From: Alloyangia pacifica | GTDB taxonomy: Bacteria > Pseudomonadota > Alphaproteobacteria > Rhodobacterales > Rhodobacteraceae | Assembly: GCF_020524285.1 (NCBI RefSeq) | Contig: NZ_JAIVKX010000011.1 | Coordinates: forward strand, 124,001 to 188,000 | DNA: 64,000 nucleotides | Reading direction: 5' to 3' | Shown: piece by piece, positions 9,442 through 18,886 of the stretch | Layout: each line of letters opens with the position of its first letter | Position numbering within the stretch: the stretch's first letter is position 1 | Position numbers and translations under genes: made by a program | Notes under the pieces: model-generated | The model's input: the letters and a program-made list of their open reading frames with translations, nothing else | What the model was told of the DNA's origin: nothing | Databases searched by the model: none

Positions 9442-10337
9442 GCTGTCTCTCCGTAGACTTCCCGGCGGGGTGGCGCGATACAGCCGGACATGACCCCGAT
9501 ATGGAACGCCGCGCGCATGAACCAGAAAATGCAGCGGTCACTGCGCGTTACCGACAGAAGTGTCCGGACCGCGCAATATATGGCCTTTACCAGACTCTGC
9601 CCGAGCACCGCCGCGCGTTTCGCGATATCGTCCCGAGCCGCACAGCTTCCATAGATCACGCCGCCCGCGTAGCGCCGGCGCAGCAGCCAGCCAAAGTTCA
9701 TGCGCGCCGGGGTGACATGTTCGCGCACACGCGCCTCTTCGGCAATCGCCATTTCCACGCCAGCGCGGTGCAGGCGGAAGAAGAAATCGACGTCCTCCCC
9801 CCCAGTCCGCCCGTAGGCCGGATCGAAGCGCGCCAAAGCGATCTCGGCATTCCCCAGATCCAACAGGACATTGCTGGTGTAGCCGGTCTCGACCAGGCCG
9901 CTGCGATGCGTCGGGATATTGGAATGGAAATCATTATCGCGCATCCATCGCGGCGCGCTCTCGGGATAGACCGCAAGGGCCGGGCCAAAGACCACAGAGG
10001 CGGCTGATTGCCGCCAAACCGAGACCAGGCGCAGGATCCATCCAGGATCGGCCACCTCGTCGTCATCTATGAAAATGAGGCAATCCCCCCGCGCAGCTTC
10101 GAGACAGGCATTCCTCGCGATGGAAATATTCCGGGCGGGCGCATGGATATAAGTCAGGGGCAACTGCAGATACCTCGCATGCGCGGTGATGGCCTGCCGA
10201 TGCACAGGCGTCTCGTCATTGTCGGCGACAAGCACCTGCAGGGTTGCATCCGGTGGCAACTCCTGACCCGCAACGCTGTCCAGGGTGGCCAGCAAACTCT
10301 CACGCCTGAAGGTGCATATCCCCACAACTATGCGCAT
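9438..10337 (-). CDS. exoM: ExoM-like glycosyltransferase family 2
   Basis: 299 residues closely following the layout of succinoglycan glucosyltransferase ExoM: the opening IVVGICTFRRESLLATLDS, the NISIARNACLEAARGD block, the DDDE metal site, WMRDNDFHS, ETGYTSNVLLD and GGEDVDFFFRLHRAG. ExoM adds a beta-1,4 glucose during succinoglycan repeat assembly at the cytoplasmic membrane face. It is first in a two-gene minus-strand unit with the downstream GT2. The match to ExoM is from memory of the family; the exact linkage is inference. Confidence 0.8.
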   Translation of the reverse strand: MRIVVGICTFRRESLLATLDSVAGQELPPDATLQVLVADNDETPVHRQAITAHARYLQLPLTYIHAPARNISIARNACLEAARGDCLIFIDDDEVADPGWILRLVSVWRQSAASVVFGPALAVYPESAPRWMRDNDFHSNIPTHRSGLVETGYTSNVLLDLGNAEIALARFDPAYGRTGGEDVDFFFRLHRAGVEMAIAEEARVREHVTPARMNFGWLLRRRYAGGVIYGSCAARDDIAKRAAVLGQSLVKAIYCAVRTLLSVTRSDRCIFWFMRAAFHIGVMSGCIAPPRREVYGETA

Positions 10338-10451
10338 AGCTGGGTCCGCTGAAAGATTTGACGACAGGGTACAAACGAATTATTGAACTTGAATTCTGTC
10401 CTACTCGCCTTATTTGTGTGCATCTGACGATGTGCGTCTGGCGATTGGCGG

Positions 10452-10814
10452 ATGCACAGGTGGCATATTCCGGTCTTGGGACCACACGAACCAACGCAGC
10501 GATCCGACAAAGGAGCACGTAAACTGGGCAATCCCGAAGATAACGGCGCAGGACGGCATCGCCTTGGGCTAAGAGCCAAGTTGCTCTTGCCTCCGCTGAT
10601 CATGCTGCAAGTCGTTTGCATTTTGTCGAGTTTCGTCTTCGGTGGCAGCGTTTGGTGGTGGATGCTCTTCGGTTGGATCGCGGCGGCCCCCATGACCCTC
10701 CTGTGGGGTCTGCTGACCACGCGCCAGCCGCGCAAGACGCCCGGCGACACCCGCAGTCCGCTGGTCTCTGCGGAGGATACAAAATTCACTTCCCGCCACC
10801 GAGCTGACCACTGA
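10452..10814 (+). CDS. Possible small two-helix membrane protein
   Basis: A 120-codon frame whose central part has two hydrophobic stretches, LLLPPLIMLQVVCILSS and VWWWMLFGWIAAAPMTLLWG, and a basic/polar tail. Codon choice is plausible for this genome. It lies between exoM and exoY on the opposite strand, and its last 29 bases overlap the 3' end of exoY. No ribosome site is convincing; an internal ATG (about 10602, just before the first helix ends) is another possible start. No family recognised. The hydrophobic pattern supports a real gene, but weakly. Confidence 0.4.
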   Translation: MHRWHIPVLGPHEPTQRSDKGARKLGNPEDNGAGRHRLGLRAKLLLPPLIMLQVVCILSSFVFGGSVWWWMLFGWIAAAPMTLLWGLLTTRQPRKTPGDTRSPLVSAEDTKFTSRHRADH

Positions 10815-11526
10815 CAAAAGCGGACATGGTGCGCAGCAATATGGACAGGTCCCTGCCGATGCTCGCGTTCTCCACGTACCACACGTCGAGGGTCACGCGC
10901 TCTTCGTAGGACGTATCCGAGCGACCACCCACCTGCCACGGACCTGTCAATCCAGGTTTGACCGACAGGTAGTGCGTCTTGTAGCCACCATATTTCTCGA
11001 GCTCGTCGTCAATGATCGGCCGCGGTCCGACAAGGCTCATGTCCCCCCGCAGGACGTTGAACAATTGCGGCAGTTCATCGAGGCTCGTGCGCCGCAGCAG
11101 ATGCCCGACGCCATCCAGGATCCGCGGGTCGCAATCCAGCTTGTAGCTTTCTTCCCATTCCCGACGCAGGTTGCTGTCAAAGGAGAGCGCGCGCTCCAGC
11201 ACGGCATCGGAATCACGGACCATGGTGCGGAATTTCAGGCACCTGAATGGCTTGCCGTTCTTCCCAATGCGACGATGTCCAAAGAAGATCGGCGCACCGT
11301 CCTCGCGCCAGACCATTAGCGCGATCAGAGACATCAAGGGCGCGAACGCGACGAGCATCGCGAGCGCCAGAAGAATGTCGACCGTTCGCTTGACTGCATT
11401 GCGAACCGGATCTCCGACTCCTTCAACGGCCGGAACTCTGAGGCCGGGCTTAATTTCTCTGCCGATCAACAGTTCTTTCTTTCCCTCCGAAATAGGAGGA
11501 TCAGAAGGGTCAAACTGCAATGTCAT
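10786..11526 (-). CDS. exoY: Priming sugar-phosphate transferase (ExoY-like, bacterial sugar transferase)
   Basis: Starts repeat-unit synthesis by moving a hexose-1-phosphate (galactose-1-P in ExoY) from UDP-sugar to undecaprenyl phosphate. One hydrophobic N-terminal hairpin ([19 protein letters not shown]) is followed by the family blocks [40 protein letters not shown] and [15 protein letters not shown]. Length is typical of the short ExoY-type enzymes. I use ATG 11526, preceded by AGGGG; an upstream GTG at 11580 has a poor ribosome site. Monocistronic, with an AT-rich upstream region. Confidence 0.9.
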   Translation of the reverse strand: MTLQFDPSDPPISEGKKELLIGREIKPGLRVPAVEGVGDPVRNAVKRTVDILLALAMLVAFAPLMSLIALMVWREDGAPIFFGHRRIGKNGKPFRCLKFRTMVRDSDAVLERALSFDSNLRREWEESYKLDCDPRILDGVGHLLRRTSLDELPQLFNVLRGDMSLVGPRPIIDDELEKYGGYKTHYLSVKPGLTGPWQVGGRSDTSYEERVTLDVWYVENASIGRDLSILLRTMSAFVSGQLGGGK

Positions 11527-11663
11527 AATCGGAACCCCTGCAAATAAACGACTTAGGATAAAGTAGCGAAACTCATCCACTTCAATTTCGAAGAACTGAA
11601 AATTATTTTGACGTTATCGTTTGATTTTTAAATTAAACCAGTTTAGCAAAATATCAAATTCTC

Positions 11664-11678
11664 GGCGGTCGCGCCGCC
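11664..11678 (-). terminator. Possible hairpin terminator after oxidoreductase gene
   Basis: A 5-bp GC stem (GGCGG/CCGCC) with a 5-base loop lies just past the stop of the minus-strand Gfo/Idh/MocA gene. On that strand it is followed by GAGAATTTGATATTTT, a moderately T-rich run. It could separate the oxidoreductase transcript from the exoY promoter. The stem is short, so this is tentative. Confidence 0.35.
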
Positions 11679-11682
11679 CTTC

Positions 11683-12837
11683 CTAGCCTACGCTCAGCCC
11701 CGCAACTTTGCGCGGCACCGCCGCGCCGAGCCGCAAACTGGGCGATGGCACCGGCGCCCGCCATGAAATGATCTCGGATATCCGGTCCATCGTCTCAAGA
11801 ACGGCGACCGACTCCGAGATCGGCATCACCGGGCTCTCTCGCAGCCCGCCAGCCAGGCAGCGCGCTACCTCATCGGCCTCGAAGCGCAGGCCGTAACCGG
11901 TGAACGGTCGGCCGAAAAGGGCACCATCACGACCGGTTACGCGCCGCGCTATGGCGCGCGCCACGGGCCAGGCCGGGCTGCCACGCAAGGCATCCTTCAG
12001 CGCTGACGGACGTTCGGCCGCGCGCCCTTTTGGCTCGAAATGCACGTGCCGCGCCCGCGAGGCCTGGATGAAGGGCGCTTCGACCGTAATCCGCCCAGAG
12101 GCGCCGCTGACATCGAGCGTGTTGCGCAGCAGCGCGCTGTGGCTGGCCCGTATCGAACACAGCACCGGCGACTCGCCCCGATCGTGCTGCATGGTGATCG
12201 ACACGTCGCGCACGCTCCCAGTGTCGGAATACAAAGCGTCGGCCCAAATTTCCCCCGGCGCACCCAGCAAATCATACGCCATCGACGCCCCATATATGCC
12301 GAGATCAAAAAGCGCGCCGCCACCGAGTTTCGGATCGGTCAGGGAACTGGTCGATGCGTTTTCTTCGTAGGGGAACCCGAGCTCCACTCCCATCTGTGAC
12401 AGGCGCCCGAGTTCTCCGTCCCGGACCCGGCGCCGCAATTCGGTGAAGAGTGGCAGAAACCGTGTCCACATGCCTTCCATGCAGAAGCAGCCCGACGCTT
12501 GTGCGGCGTCGGCAATCTCTCTTGCCTCCGCCGCGGTGAGCGCAAAGGGCTTCTCGCAGAGCACCGGCTTGCCCGCCGCCAGCGCCATGAGAACGTGCCG
12601 GTGGTGCAGGAAGGCCGGCGTCGCGATATAGATCGCGTCCACGTCCGGGGCATGGCAGAGCGCGGCGAGACTGTCGCTTACCTGGGCGCCGCACGCGCGG
12701 GCAAGGGCCATGGCCTCGCCATGATCCCGCGAGGCAATCCGGGACACGCAGCCGGTTTTCGAATATCTCAGATCATGCGCGAAGTGCGCCGCGATCCACC
12801 CGGCACCGAGGATGCCCCATCGGATCCGCGCGCTCAT
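11683..12837 (-). CDS. Gfo/Idh/MocA-family NAD(P)-dependent oxidoreductase
   Basis: 384 residues with an N-terminal Rossmann motif (WGILGAGWIAAHFAHDLR) and the family signature CEKPFALTAAEA (EKP carrying the catalytic Lys), then the alpha/beta substrate domain. Such enzymes oxidise or reduce sugars or sugar nucleotides, so a role in precursor supply for the polymer is likely. The start ATG at 12837 overlaps the TGA of the upstream GT2 (ATGA), showing co-translation; an extended frame upstream is within that GT2 gene and is not used. Confidence 0.85.
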   Translation of the reverse strand: MSARIRWGILGAGWIAAHFAHDLRYSKTGCVSRIASRDHGEAMALARACGAQVSDSLAALCHAPDVDAIYIATPAFLHHRHVLMALAAGKPVLCEKPFALTAAEAREIADAAQASGCFCMEGMWTRFLPLFTELRRRVRDGELGRLSQMGVELGFPYEENASTSSLTDPKLGGGALFDLGIYGASMAYDLLGAPGEIWADALYSDTGSVRDVSITMQHDRGESPVLCSIRASHSALLRNTLDVSGASGRITVEAPFIQASRARHVHFEPKGRAAERPSALKDALRGSPAWPVARAIARRVTGRDGALFGRPFTGYGLRFEADEVARCLAGGLRESPVMPISESVAVLETMDRISEIISWRAPVPSPSLRLGAAVPRKVAGLSVG

Positions 12838-13808
12838 GCCCCCGGCCCCTTGCGTGAGGGCGACACGGCCGCACGACCGCGCAGAACGAACTGCTCCGCG
12901 AGGTTCGACAACAGGGTCGCGATGACGGCCGGCGGGGCCATGAAGCATCGCGCGATCTCGCCGAGGTCGCGCGATTTCACCGCTTCTATCAACCAGAGCC
13001 AGCGCCAGCGTTTCTGCGTCTCGATCTCGTGCTCCCGGAGCATCGCCCGCTCTGCGCGCGTCAGCCCGGCGAGATGGCCGAACCTCTGGTCAGCGGCCAC
13101 TAGCGCCGCAAGATCCGACGCGCTGTGCCGGCCGCTCAGCGAGTCCGCCCGCGTCAACGCATAATAGCCAAGCGGGTCGGTCAGCAGAAAACGCGCCCCG
13201 GCCGCGAGGGCGGCCGCGTAGAAGATGTAGTCCTCGCCCAAACGCAGGGTTTCGTCATATGCGACGTGGTGCCGGACCAGAAATTCGCGGCGGATGAGAG
13301 GCTTGAGAAAGCCCATCTCGCCACGGTCCCCATGCAGCCGGGACAGGTTTCCGCGAATGAAAGCCTCGAGCGTGATCTCCTGCTGGCCGATCTGTTGCTG
13401 GCTGAAGACCCGGCGCTTCGGCGCACCCTCGCGAAACGAGGCGACCTTGTAGAGATCGTCGGCCACGATGTCCCAGCCCCCGGCATCTGCAAGCGCGAGG
13501 AGCCCGGCAAGCCGCCCCTCGATCATGAGGTCATCGGCGTCGAGAACCGTCACATATCGCGCCCGGGTGCGGGACAGAGCAAGGTTGCGCGCCGCGGCGG
13601 GGCCAGCGTTGCGCGACACCTGAAGAACCGTCAACCGGGAGTCCTCGCACGCGATCGCGGAGAGGCACTGAAACGTATTATCGGTGGACGCGTCATCAAC
13701 GGCAATCACCTCGACCTCCGGCCCGAACTGGCAGAGTGCACTTCTTACCGCTGTGGAAACTGTTCGTTCTGCGTTAAATGCAGCAACGATGACGCAAATA
13801 TCAGACAT
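12834..13808 (-). CDS. Glycosyltransferase family 2 (ExoO-like)
   Basis: 324 residues with the GT-A opening VIVAAFNAERTVSTAVRSAL, nucleotide site VIAVDDASTDNT, metal site VLDADD and acceptor-side blocks MGFLKPLIRREFL and LRLGEDYIFYAAALA. The same blocks occur in the divergent neighbour at 13973-14917, so the pair look like paralogues of the ExoO type used for succinoglycan side-chain sugars. First gene of a two-gene minus-strand unit with the Gfo/Idh/MocA oxidoreductase. Confidence 0.8.
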   Translation of the reverse strand: MSDICVIVAAFNAERTVSTAVRSALCQFGPEVEVIAVDDASTDNTFQCLSAIACEDSRLTVLQVSRNAGPAAARNLALSRTRARYVTVLDADDLMIEGRLAGLLALADAGGWDIVADDLYKVASFREGAPKRRVFSQQQIGQQEITLEAFIRGNLSRLHGDRGEMGFLKPLIRREFLVRHHVAYDETLRLGEDYIFYAAALAAGARFLLTDPLGYYALTRADSLSGRHSASDLAALVAADQRFGHLAGLTRAERAMLREHEIETQKRWRWLWLIEAVKSRDLGEIARCFMAPPAVIATLLSNLAEQFVLRGRAAVSPSRKGPGA

Positions 13809-13972
13809 ATTAGGAAATCTCTTGATCCGCTGTCAAATTGCGCGGAGAATTGTATTGAAATAGAACCGAGAAATAGAGACGATTACCAGACTTCCAAACT
13901 CGAAGATATGATAGCCGTCTACTTAAAATTGCATTACCAAAAAAATTACAAGTTCAATCATATGGGTCCCGG
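13809..13972. promoter_or_regulatory. Divergent AT-rich promoter region between paralogous GT2 genes
   Basis: 164 bases between divergently transcribed glycosyltransferases. The stretch is markedly A+T-rich (for example around 13915-13960) in an otherwise GC-rich locus, as expected for back-to-back promoters. No hairpin or clear operator is visible. Confidence 0.45.
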
Positions 13973-14917
13973 ATGGACAAAGCAACGGTCATAATCGCCG
14001 CGTGGAACGCTGCAGACACTATTTTTTCGAGTATTTATTCAGCAATCGACCAAGAGGGCGTTGAATCCATTGCACTTGTTGCCGACGACGCCTCCGAAGA
14101 CCGCACTGCCGACATCGCCCAAAAATGCGGCGCGCAAGTTGTGCGCCTGGGGCGCAATGGCGGCCCCGGCGCGGCCCGCAACGCGGCTCTGGACGCGGCG
14201 GAGACGGAATGGATCGCCGTTTTGGATTCCGACGACGCCATAACCCCTGGCCGCACGCGCGCGATGATCGACCTGGCGCGGCAGTACAGGGCGGACGTGG
14301 TACTGGGAAATTTCCAAAGGGTGGATGAAACCGGGCACGCGGTCGATCCGCAGCCCTACCTGCACGGGCCGGCATTCGATGCGCCCCGCCTGATGACCCT
14401 GGAAGGCTACGTGGCCGAAGATCAGACGCTCACCGGCGGGCGCTCACTGGGCTTCCTGAAACCGATGCTGCGGCGGGACTTCCTCGAACAGCACGGGATC
14501 CGCTACGATCCCAGCATTTGGAACGGAGAGGATTTTCACCTCATTCTAGCCTGTCTGGCCGCCGGCGCCCGGGTCGTTTTCTCGCCCGCACCGGACTATC
14601 TGTACACGACGCGGCGCGGGTCGATCTCGCACCGGATCAATCCCGCACACATCGGCCCGCTCATCGCCGCGGACGACGCTTTCGTCGCACGGCATGCGGC
14701 GCGACTATCGGACGCCTCACGCCAGCTCTTCACACGGCGCCGCGCGGGGCTCCTGCGGCTTCAGCATAGCGAAATGGCGTTGCAGTCACTGAAGGGCGGT
14801 CGCCCTGCCGCCGCCCTTCATGCGCTGGCGAAACACCCTCCGGCAGCAGGCACGATCGTCACGAAATTGCTGGAGGCGGGGAGCAAGCGCCTCCGACCAA
14901 GAGGAAAGACCACGTAA
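13973..14917 (+). CDS. Glycosyltransferase family 2 (ExoO-like)
   Basis: 314 residues. It opens VIIAAWNAADTIFSSIYSAI and carries ALVADDASEDRT, the metal motif VLDSDD, and LGFLKPMLRRDFLEQHGIRY with NGEDFHLILA, paralogous to the divergent GT2 at 12834-13808. It probably adds a side-chain sugar to the lipid-linked repeat. Followed after 12 bases by the next glycosyltransferase, so both belong to one plus-strand unit. The ribosome site before ATG 13973 is weak. Confidence 0.8.
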   Translation: MDKATVIIAAWNAADTIFSSIYSAIDQEGVESIALVADDASEDRTADIAQKCGAQVVRLGRNGGPGAARNAALDAAETEWIAVLDSDDAITPGRTRAMIDLARQYRADVVLGNFQRVDETGHAVDPQPYLHGPAFDAPRLMTLEGYVAEDQTLTGGRSLGFLKPMLRRDFLEQHGIRYDPSIWNGEDFHLILACLAAGARVVFSPAPDYLYTTRRGSISHRINPAHIGPLIAADDAFVARHAARLSDASRQLFTRRRAGLLRLQHSEMALQSLKGGRPAAALHALAKHPPAAGTIVTKLLEAGSKRLRPRGKTT

Positions 14918-14929
14918 ACCAACTGAAAA

Positions 14930-16297
14930 GTGTCAAAGATTTTGGATAATTTACGCTCAGCCAACCTGCCGGATGGGGAAGTCCCCGAAGACTTCAGCCG
15001 CCCTGCCCCCACGGATACATCCCCAAAGTGCGCCACCATCCTCGTGCAGCGTCGGCTCGATGACGCGCTGTCCGGGTCAGGCGTGTATCTGTTTGCCCTG
15101 ATCGACATGCTCGTCGCCTGTGGATACGCGGTTCGCATCGTCTGCGCCCCGACCGCCGGCTTCGGCAGCATTCCCCTGTCCCGTCCAGCCGCCGCCTTCT
15201 CCGAGCGCAATTGCGAAATTCATTGGCCTCGGAGCCTGCGCATCGGTCAGGCATATGTCGCCCTGTCCGGCGCGGTCTGGCTGCGGGCGTTCCGGCGCGG
15301 GTCACGCCTGCTGGCCTGGGCGCTGTTCGCGCGGCACCGCAAACCCCGCCCCCGCTTCAAAAACACGCTCGGAAGCCCGCCCGCTCCGGCAGACCACCGC
15401 GCCCTCGCACGGGCCGAGAACGCCGCTGCCTCCACCGTGACGATCGCCGAATACAGCTCCATGGGGCCGGTGCTCTCGGACTGCATCGGCAGGACCAAGG
15501 CCGTTCTGCTGCACGACGTGTTCTCGCTTCGGGCGGACTCCTTCCGCGAAGCCGAGTTGTCCCCGGACCATGTATCCATTCCAATGGCGACGGAACTGGG
15601 CTGGCTCAAGGAGGCCGACCTGTGCATCTATGCGTCCGCGGCAGAGGCCAAGCGGCTGTCGCAGGAGCTCCCGGACAAGCGCCACATCTGGTTGCCCCCC
15701 TCGGTGCATGTGGTCAATGCCGCCGGCTCGGGCACCCCGCGCGCCGTGTTCATCGGCGTTCGCCACGGCGGCAACCGTGACGCGCTGGAATACCTTCTTG
15801 ACGAGATCTGGCCCCTGGTCCGCGCGGCGCTTCCCAGCGCCGAACTTCTCATCGTGGGCGAAATCGGAAACGACGTTCACGAACCGCCCGCCGGTGTCAC
15901 CGTACTTGGCAGGATCGAGGATCTGACACAGGTCGGCGGCGCCGCCTCAGTCGGGCTCGCTCCGGCGCGGGCCGCCAGCGGTGCCAGCATCAAGCTGGTG
16001 ACCTATATGGAGCTCGGCATGAGCGTGCTGGCCTCGAGCAAGGCACTCGAGGGCTACGACGGGGCGCTCGACCCGCTCGTGGTGAAAGCCGACAGCGCCC
16101 GCGAGTTCAGCGAGAACCTGGTGCGACTGCTCAGCGACCATGCCTATCGGGAGACCCTTGCACAGCGCTGCAGCGAACAGATCGCCGCCAGCATTCATGA
16201 CACCGAACTCGCGCGCTACCTGAACGGGCTGCCCGCGCCGGAGGCGCCCGCTACTGAAGGTACTCCGGATCGTCCAGCGGAACGATCTCGGAGCTGA
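14930..16297 (+). CDS. Glycosyltransferase, GT-B fold
   Basis: 455 residues from a GTG start. The C-terminal half has a GT4-like donor site (SGASIKLVTYMELGMSVLASS) and AVFIGVRHGGNRDALEYLL marks the start of the second Rossmann domain; AEYSSMGPVL lies in the first. It probably transfers a sugar within the same pathway as the GT2 12 bases upstream. Its 3' end overlaps the convergent exoF gene by 47 bases. The N-terminal 35 residues look disordered, so the true start may be further in. Confidence 0.7.
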   Translation: MSKILDNLRSANLPDGEVPEDFSRPAPTDTSPKCATILVQRRLDDALSGSGVYLFALIDMLVACGYAVRIVCAPTAGFGSIPLSRPAAAFSERNCEIHWPRSLRIGQAYVALSGAVWLRAFRRGSRLLAWALFARHRKPRPRFKNTLGSPPAPADHRALARAENAAASTVTIAEYSSMGPVLSDCIGRTKAVLLHDVFSLRADSFREAELSPDHVSIPMATELGWLKEADLCIYASAAEAKRLSQELPDKRHIWLPPSVHVVNAAGSGTPRAVFIGVRHGGNRDALEYLLDEIWPLVRAALPSAELLIVGEIGNDVHEPPAGVTVLGRIEDLTQVGGAASVGLAPARAASGASIKLVTYMELGMSVLASSKALEGYDGALDPLVVKADSAREFSENLVRLLSDHAYRETLAQRCSEQIAASIHDTELARYLNGLPAPEAPATEGTPDRPAERSRS

Positions 16298-17501
16298 CCG
16301 TAATCACGTCGCCGGGCAGCACGCTATCGCTCGCGCTGAGCTGCTGGACCACATCGGCCCCGTTCTCGTCGCGTCGGGCGACCTCGAAGTGAGTCACGAC
16401 CTCGGTCGCAGAGGACGTGAGCATCCCGATCCCCTGCGCCACCAGAACCTGCTCCATGACGGTCCGGGTCAGTTGCAGCTTTTCCAGCTCGGCCTGAACC
16501 TTCTGCAGCTCGAGCGTCGCATTGGTCTGCCTGCTCGCGCTCAGCTCGATGATGTCCCGCTCGTTCTCGGTGATCCGCTGCCGGGCGCGGAAGATGCTGT
16601 TTTGTAGGTCGGTGTCGCGGCTTTCCAGTTCGAACAGGTTGCGCTGCGCATCCGCCAGTCGCGACGCGGGGGCAAAGCCGCGGTCTTTCAGTTCGGACAT
16701 GTTGCCCACCGAGTCGCGCGCGATGGTCAGCTGTTCCGCAAGTCCAGACAGCTTGCTCTCCAGCCCGGCGACCTCTGCCTCGAGCAAGGCGTCCAGATCC
16801 TTGAGCGACGCCAGTTCGCGCTCGAAAGCGGCATTGCCGGACGCGAAGATCGCCTGCTCCTCCGCGAGCACCCGCTGCAAGGCCTCCCTGCCATCCGGAT
16901 GGCGCATATCTCTGGGGAAACTCAACAAGTCGGCGTCGGCAAGGATGGCCTCGAGCCGGACCTTTCGCGCCAGCGCGCGAACCATCTCGGCGAGCACGCC
17001 GCGGAGGTTGCCGGTACTGCGGATGCTGTCGATCGAGATGGTTCCGCCCTCTTCCCCGATCGCCTGCCGCGCGCCGCCTGCAAGCGCGACGGCCTGCAGC
17101 GTGGTCAGCCCCGGCCCGCCCGGGTACGCCCCCGGATGCTGCACGTCGCCGAGAATGTAGAACGGCCGGTAGCCAGTGATCTCGACCGTGACATGCGGCA
17201 CATCCCGGAGCCCGCCCTTGTCGACCAGCGTGGCGGCGATCTCATCCGAAAGCTCGCTCGCCGTGAGACCCTGGGCCACGACGGCACCCGCCAGCGGCAC
17301 GAAGATCTGCCCGCCGGCCTGGACGCTGTATTCACCGCCGAAAATGTCCCAGGGCTCGAAATTGCGCTCGGCCTCGTTCCAGACAATTGCCCGCAGGGCA
17401 ATCTTGTCCTCGACCCCGAGGCGGTAGTCATTTGCGGCGGCGCTCTGACCGATTCCGATGATTCCGATCATGAGCATCAAAGCGATAAGAAAACGCGTCA
17501 T
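16251..17501 (-). CDS. exoF: Polysaccharide export protein, ExoF-like (OPX family)
   Basis: Periplasmic/outer-membrane export component. A signal peptide (FLIALMLMIGIIGIGQSAAA) precedes a Poly_export domain (DYRLGVEDKIALRA ... FVPLAGAVVAQG) and an SLBB domain (YILGDVQHPGAYPGGPGLTT). About 150 residues of coiled coil follow (roughly 230-370), the ExoF layout rather than the shorter Wza. I use ATG 17501; a TTG six codons upstream is the only alternative. It should dock with the ExoP-type co-polymerase at 1-1809 to pass the polymer outward. Convergent overlap of 47 bases with the upstream plus-strand gene. Confidence 0.88.
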   Translation of the reverse strand: MTRFLIALMLMIGIIGIGQSAAANDYRLGVEDKIALRAIVWNEAERNFEPWDIFGGEYSVQAGGQIFVPLAGAVVAQGLTASELSDEIAATLVDKGGLRDVPHVTVEITGYRPFYILGDVQHPGAYPGGPGLTTLQAVALAGGARQAIGEEGGTISIDSIRSTGNLRGVLAEMVRALARKVRLEAILADADLLSFPRDMRHPDGREALQRVLAEEQAIFASGNAAFERELASLKDLDALLEAEVAGLESKLSGLAEQLTIARDSVGNMSELKDRGFAPASRLADAQRNLFELESRDTDLQNSIFRARQRITENERDIIELSASRQTNATLELQKVQAELEKLQLTRTVMEQVLVAQGIGMLTSSATEVVTHFEVARRDENGADVVQQLSASDSVLPGDVITVSSEIVPLDDPEYLQ

Positions 17502-17665
17502 GGTAAATATGTACTCCAAAGCAAAAAACGTCTGAAAATTCGTCCCACCCCTGGAAATGTCAGTTGGTGGCGGGGTGGTTCCTGGCTTCTATGCTGGACA
17601 ATTTTTCGCAAGCATGCACCCTAAACGAGATTTAGCACCAAGTCTTTTTTCAGGAATAGAGTTTA

Positions 17666-18886
17666 ATGACTGCGATTTCCGCAATCGTCGCGACCTGCAA
17701 TCGCCAGGTGTTCCTTGAGGAAGCGATCGACTCGCTGCAGCGCCAGAGCCGGCCGGTCGACCAGATCGTCATCTGGGACGACGGCTCGACAGACGGAACC
17801 GAAACCTACGGGCGGGCACTCGCCAAGCACGCGCCGGGGCAAATCCTCTACCGGCGCAGCCAGAACCGTGGCAAATCCTGCGCGCTGAACGCCGCCTTGC
17901 AGGAAACCACGGGCGCCTACATCTGGGTCTGCGACGACGATGACATCGCCCTGCCCTTCGCGGCGGAACGGCTCGCCGGCAGACTTGACGGAACCGATGC
18001 GGGCCTGGCCGCCGGGCGCCACGAACGCTTCCGCGACGACCCCCGGACCGGCCGGCGCGAGACCATGGGGACTGGCTACTGGCCGGACCTGAGCGAGGGA
18101 ACCGTCTTGCGCCACCTTCTCGAAGACGTATTCTTCTTCCAGAACGCGTCCTTGGTCCGGCGCGAGGCGCTCGATCGGGTCGGACCGTATCGCGAGGACC
18201 TGCCGCGCTCCATCGACTACGAGATGTTCGTGCGCCTTGCCAGCCGCTACCCCATCGAGATGATCGACGAGGTCCTCTTCCATCAGCGCAAGCACGACGG
18301 CGCCCGGGGCCCCGCCAGCCTGCGCCATGCCGCCGATACATCCGAGCAGGTCTGGATGGAGTTCGACCGCAAGATATTCGCGGACTTCCGCCAAGTATTG
18401 CCGCTGTCGCTCTATGAGGCCCTGTTCGACAGCGCCGACCCACCGTTGCGCAGCCGCGCCGCCCTTCTGCAGCGCGGCTGCGTCTATGCCCGGCGGTCCG
18501 ACTGGGAGGCCGCGCTCTGCGATTTTTCCAGCGCCGCCGGACTGCGCCCGGAGACGCCGCTCACCGAGATCGAGCGGCAGATCGCCATCCGTGCGCTGGC
18601 GGGAAAACACGGCTGCTCCACCGCGTTCCGCAATCCCATCGCCGAACGGCTGGCGCACCTTCGTCGGCGCGGTGTCGCCGGGCGCTCGCTTGCGGCCGCG
18701 CTCGGCCGTGGCGCAATGTGGCGCGGACGGGTGGCCATGGCACAGAAGGACCTGACCGAACTCGCCCGCATCGCCGGCTTTGTCGCGCGCATGTCCGGCT
18801 TTGCCCCCACGCACGCCGACCCTGCCGGCGCGGCCCACGACCTTCGCGAGAAGCGCACGCTTGCGCCGCACGACTATGCTTGGTGA
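17666..18886 (+). CDS. Glycosyltransferase family 2 with C-terminal extension
   Basis: 406 residues. The first 240 are a standard GT-A domain: AIVATCNRQVFLEEAIDSL, IVIWDDGSTDGTE, then metal site VCDDDDIALP and FFFQNASLVRREAL. The C-terminal 150 residues are helical and Ala/Arg-rich with no recognised domain. The end of the gene overlaps the start of the ExoL-like gene by 11 bases, so the two are coupled. Likely cytoplasmic repeat-unit assembly. Confidence 0.78.
   Translation: MTAISAIVATCNRQVFLEEAIDSLQRQSRPVDQIVIWDDGSTDGTETYGRALAKHAPGQILYRRSQNRGKSCALNAALQETTGAYIWVCDDDDIALPFAAERLAGRLDGTDAGLAAGRHERFRDDPRTGRRETMGTGYWPDLSEGTVLRHLLEDVFFFQNASLVRREALDRVGPYREDLPRSIDYEMFVRLASRYPIEMIDEVLFHQRKHDGARGPASLRHAADTSEQVWMEFDRKIFADFRQVLPLSLYEALFDSADPPLRSRAALLQRGCVYARRSDWEAALCDFSSAAGLRPETPLTEIERQIAIRALAGKHGCSTAFRNPIAERLAHLRRRGVAGRSLAAALGRGAMWRGRVAMAQKDLTELARIAGFVARMSGFAPTHADPAGAAHDLREKRTLAPHDYAW

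Noticed and set aside
12838-12948. N-terminal extension of the Gfo/Idh/MocA protein
   Set aside because: It lies inside the upstream glycosyltransferase gene, and the ATG at 12837 gives the usual overlap and begins right before the Rossmann motif.
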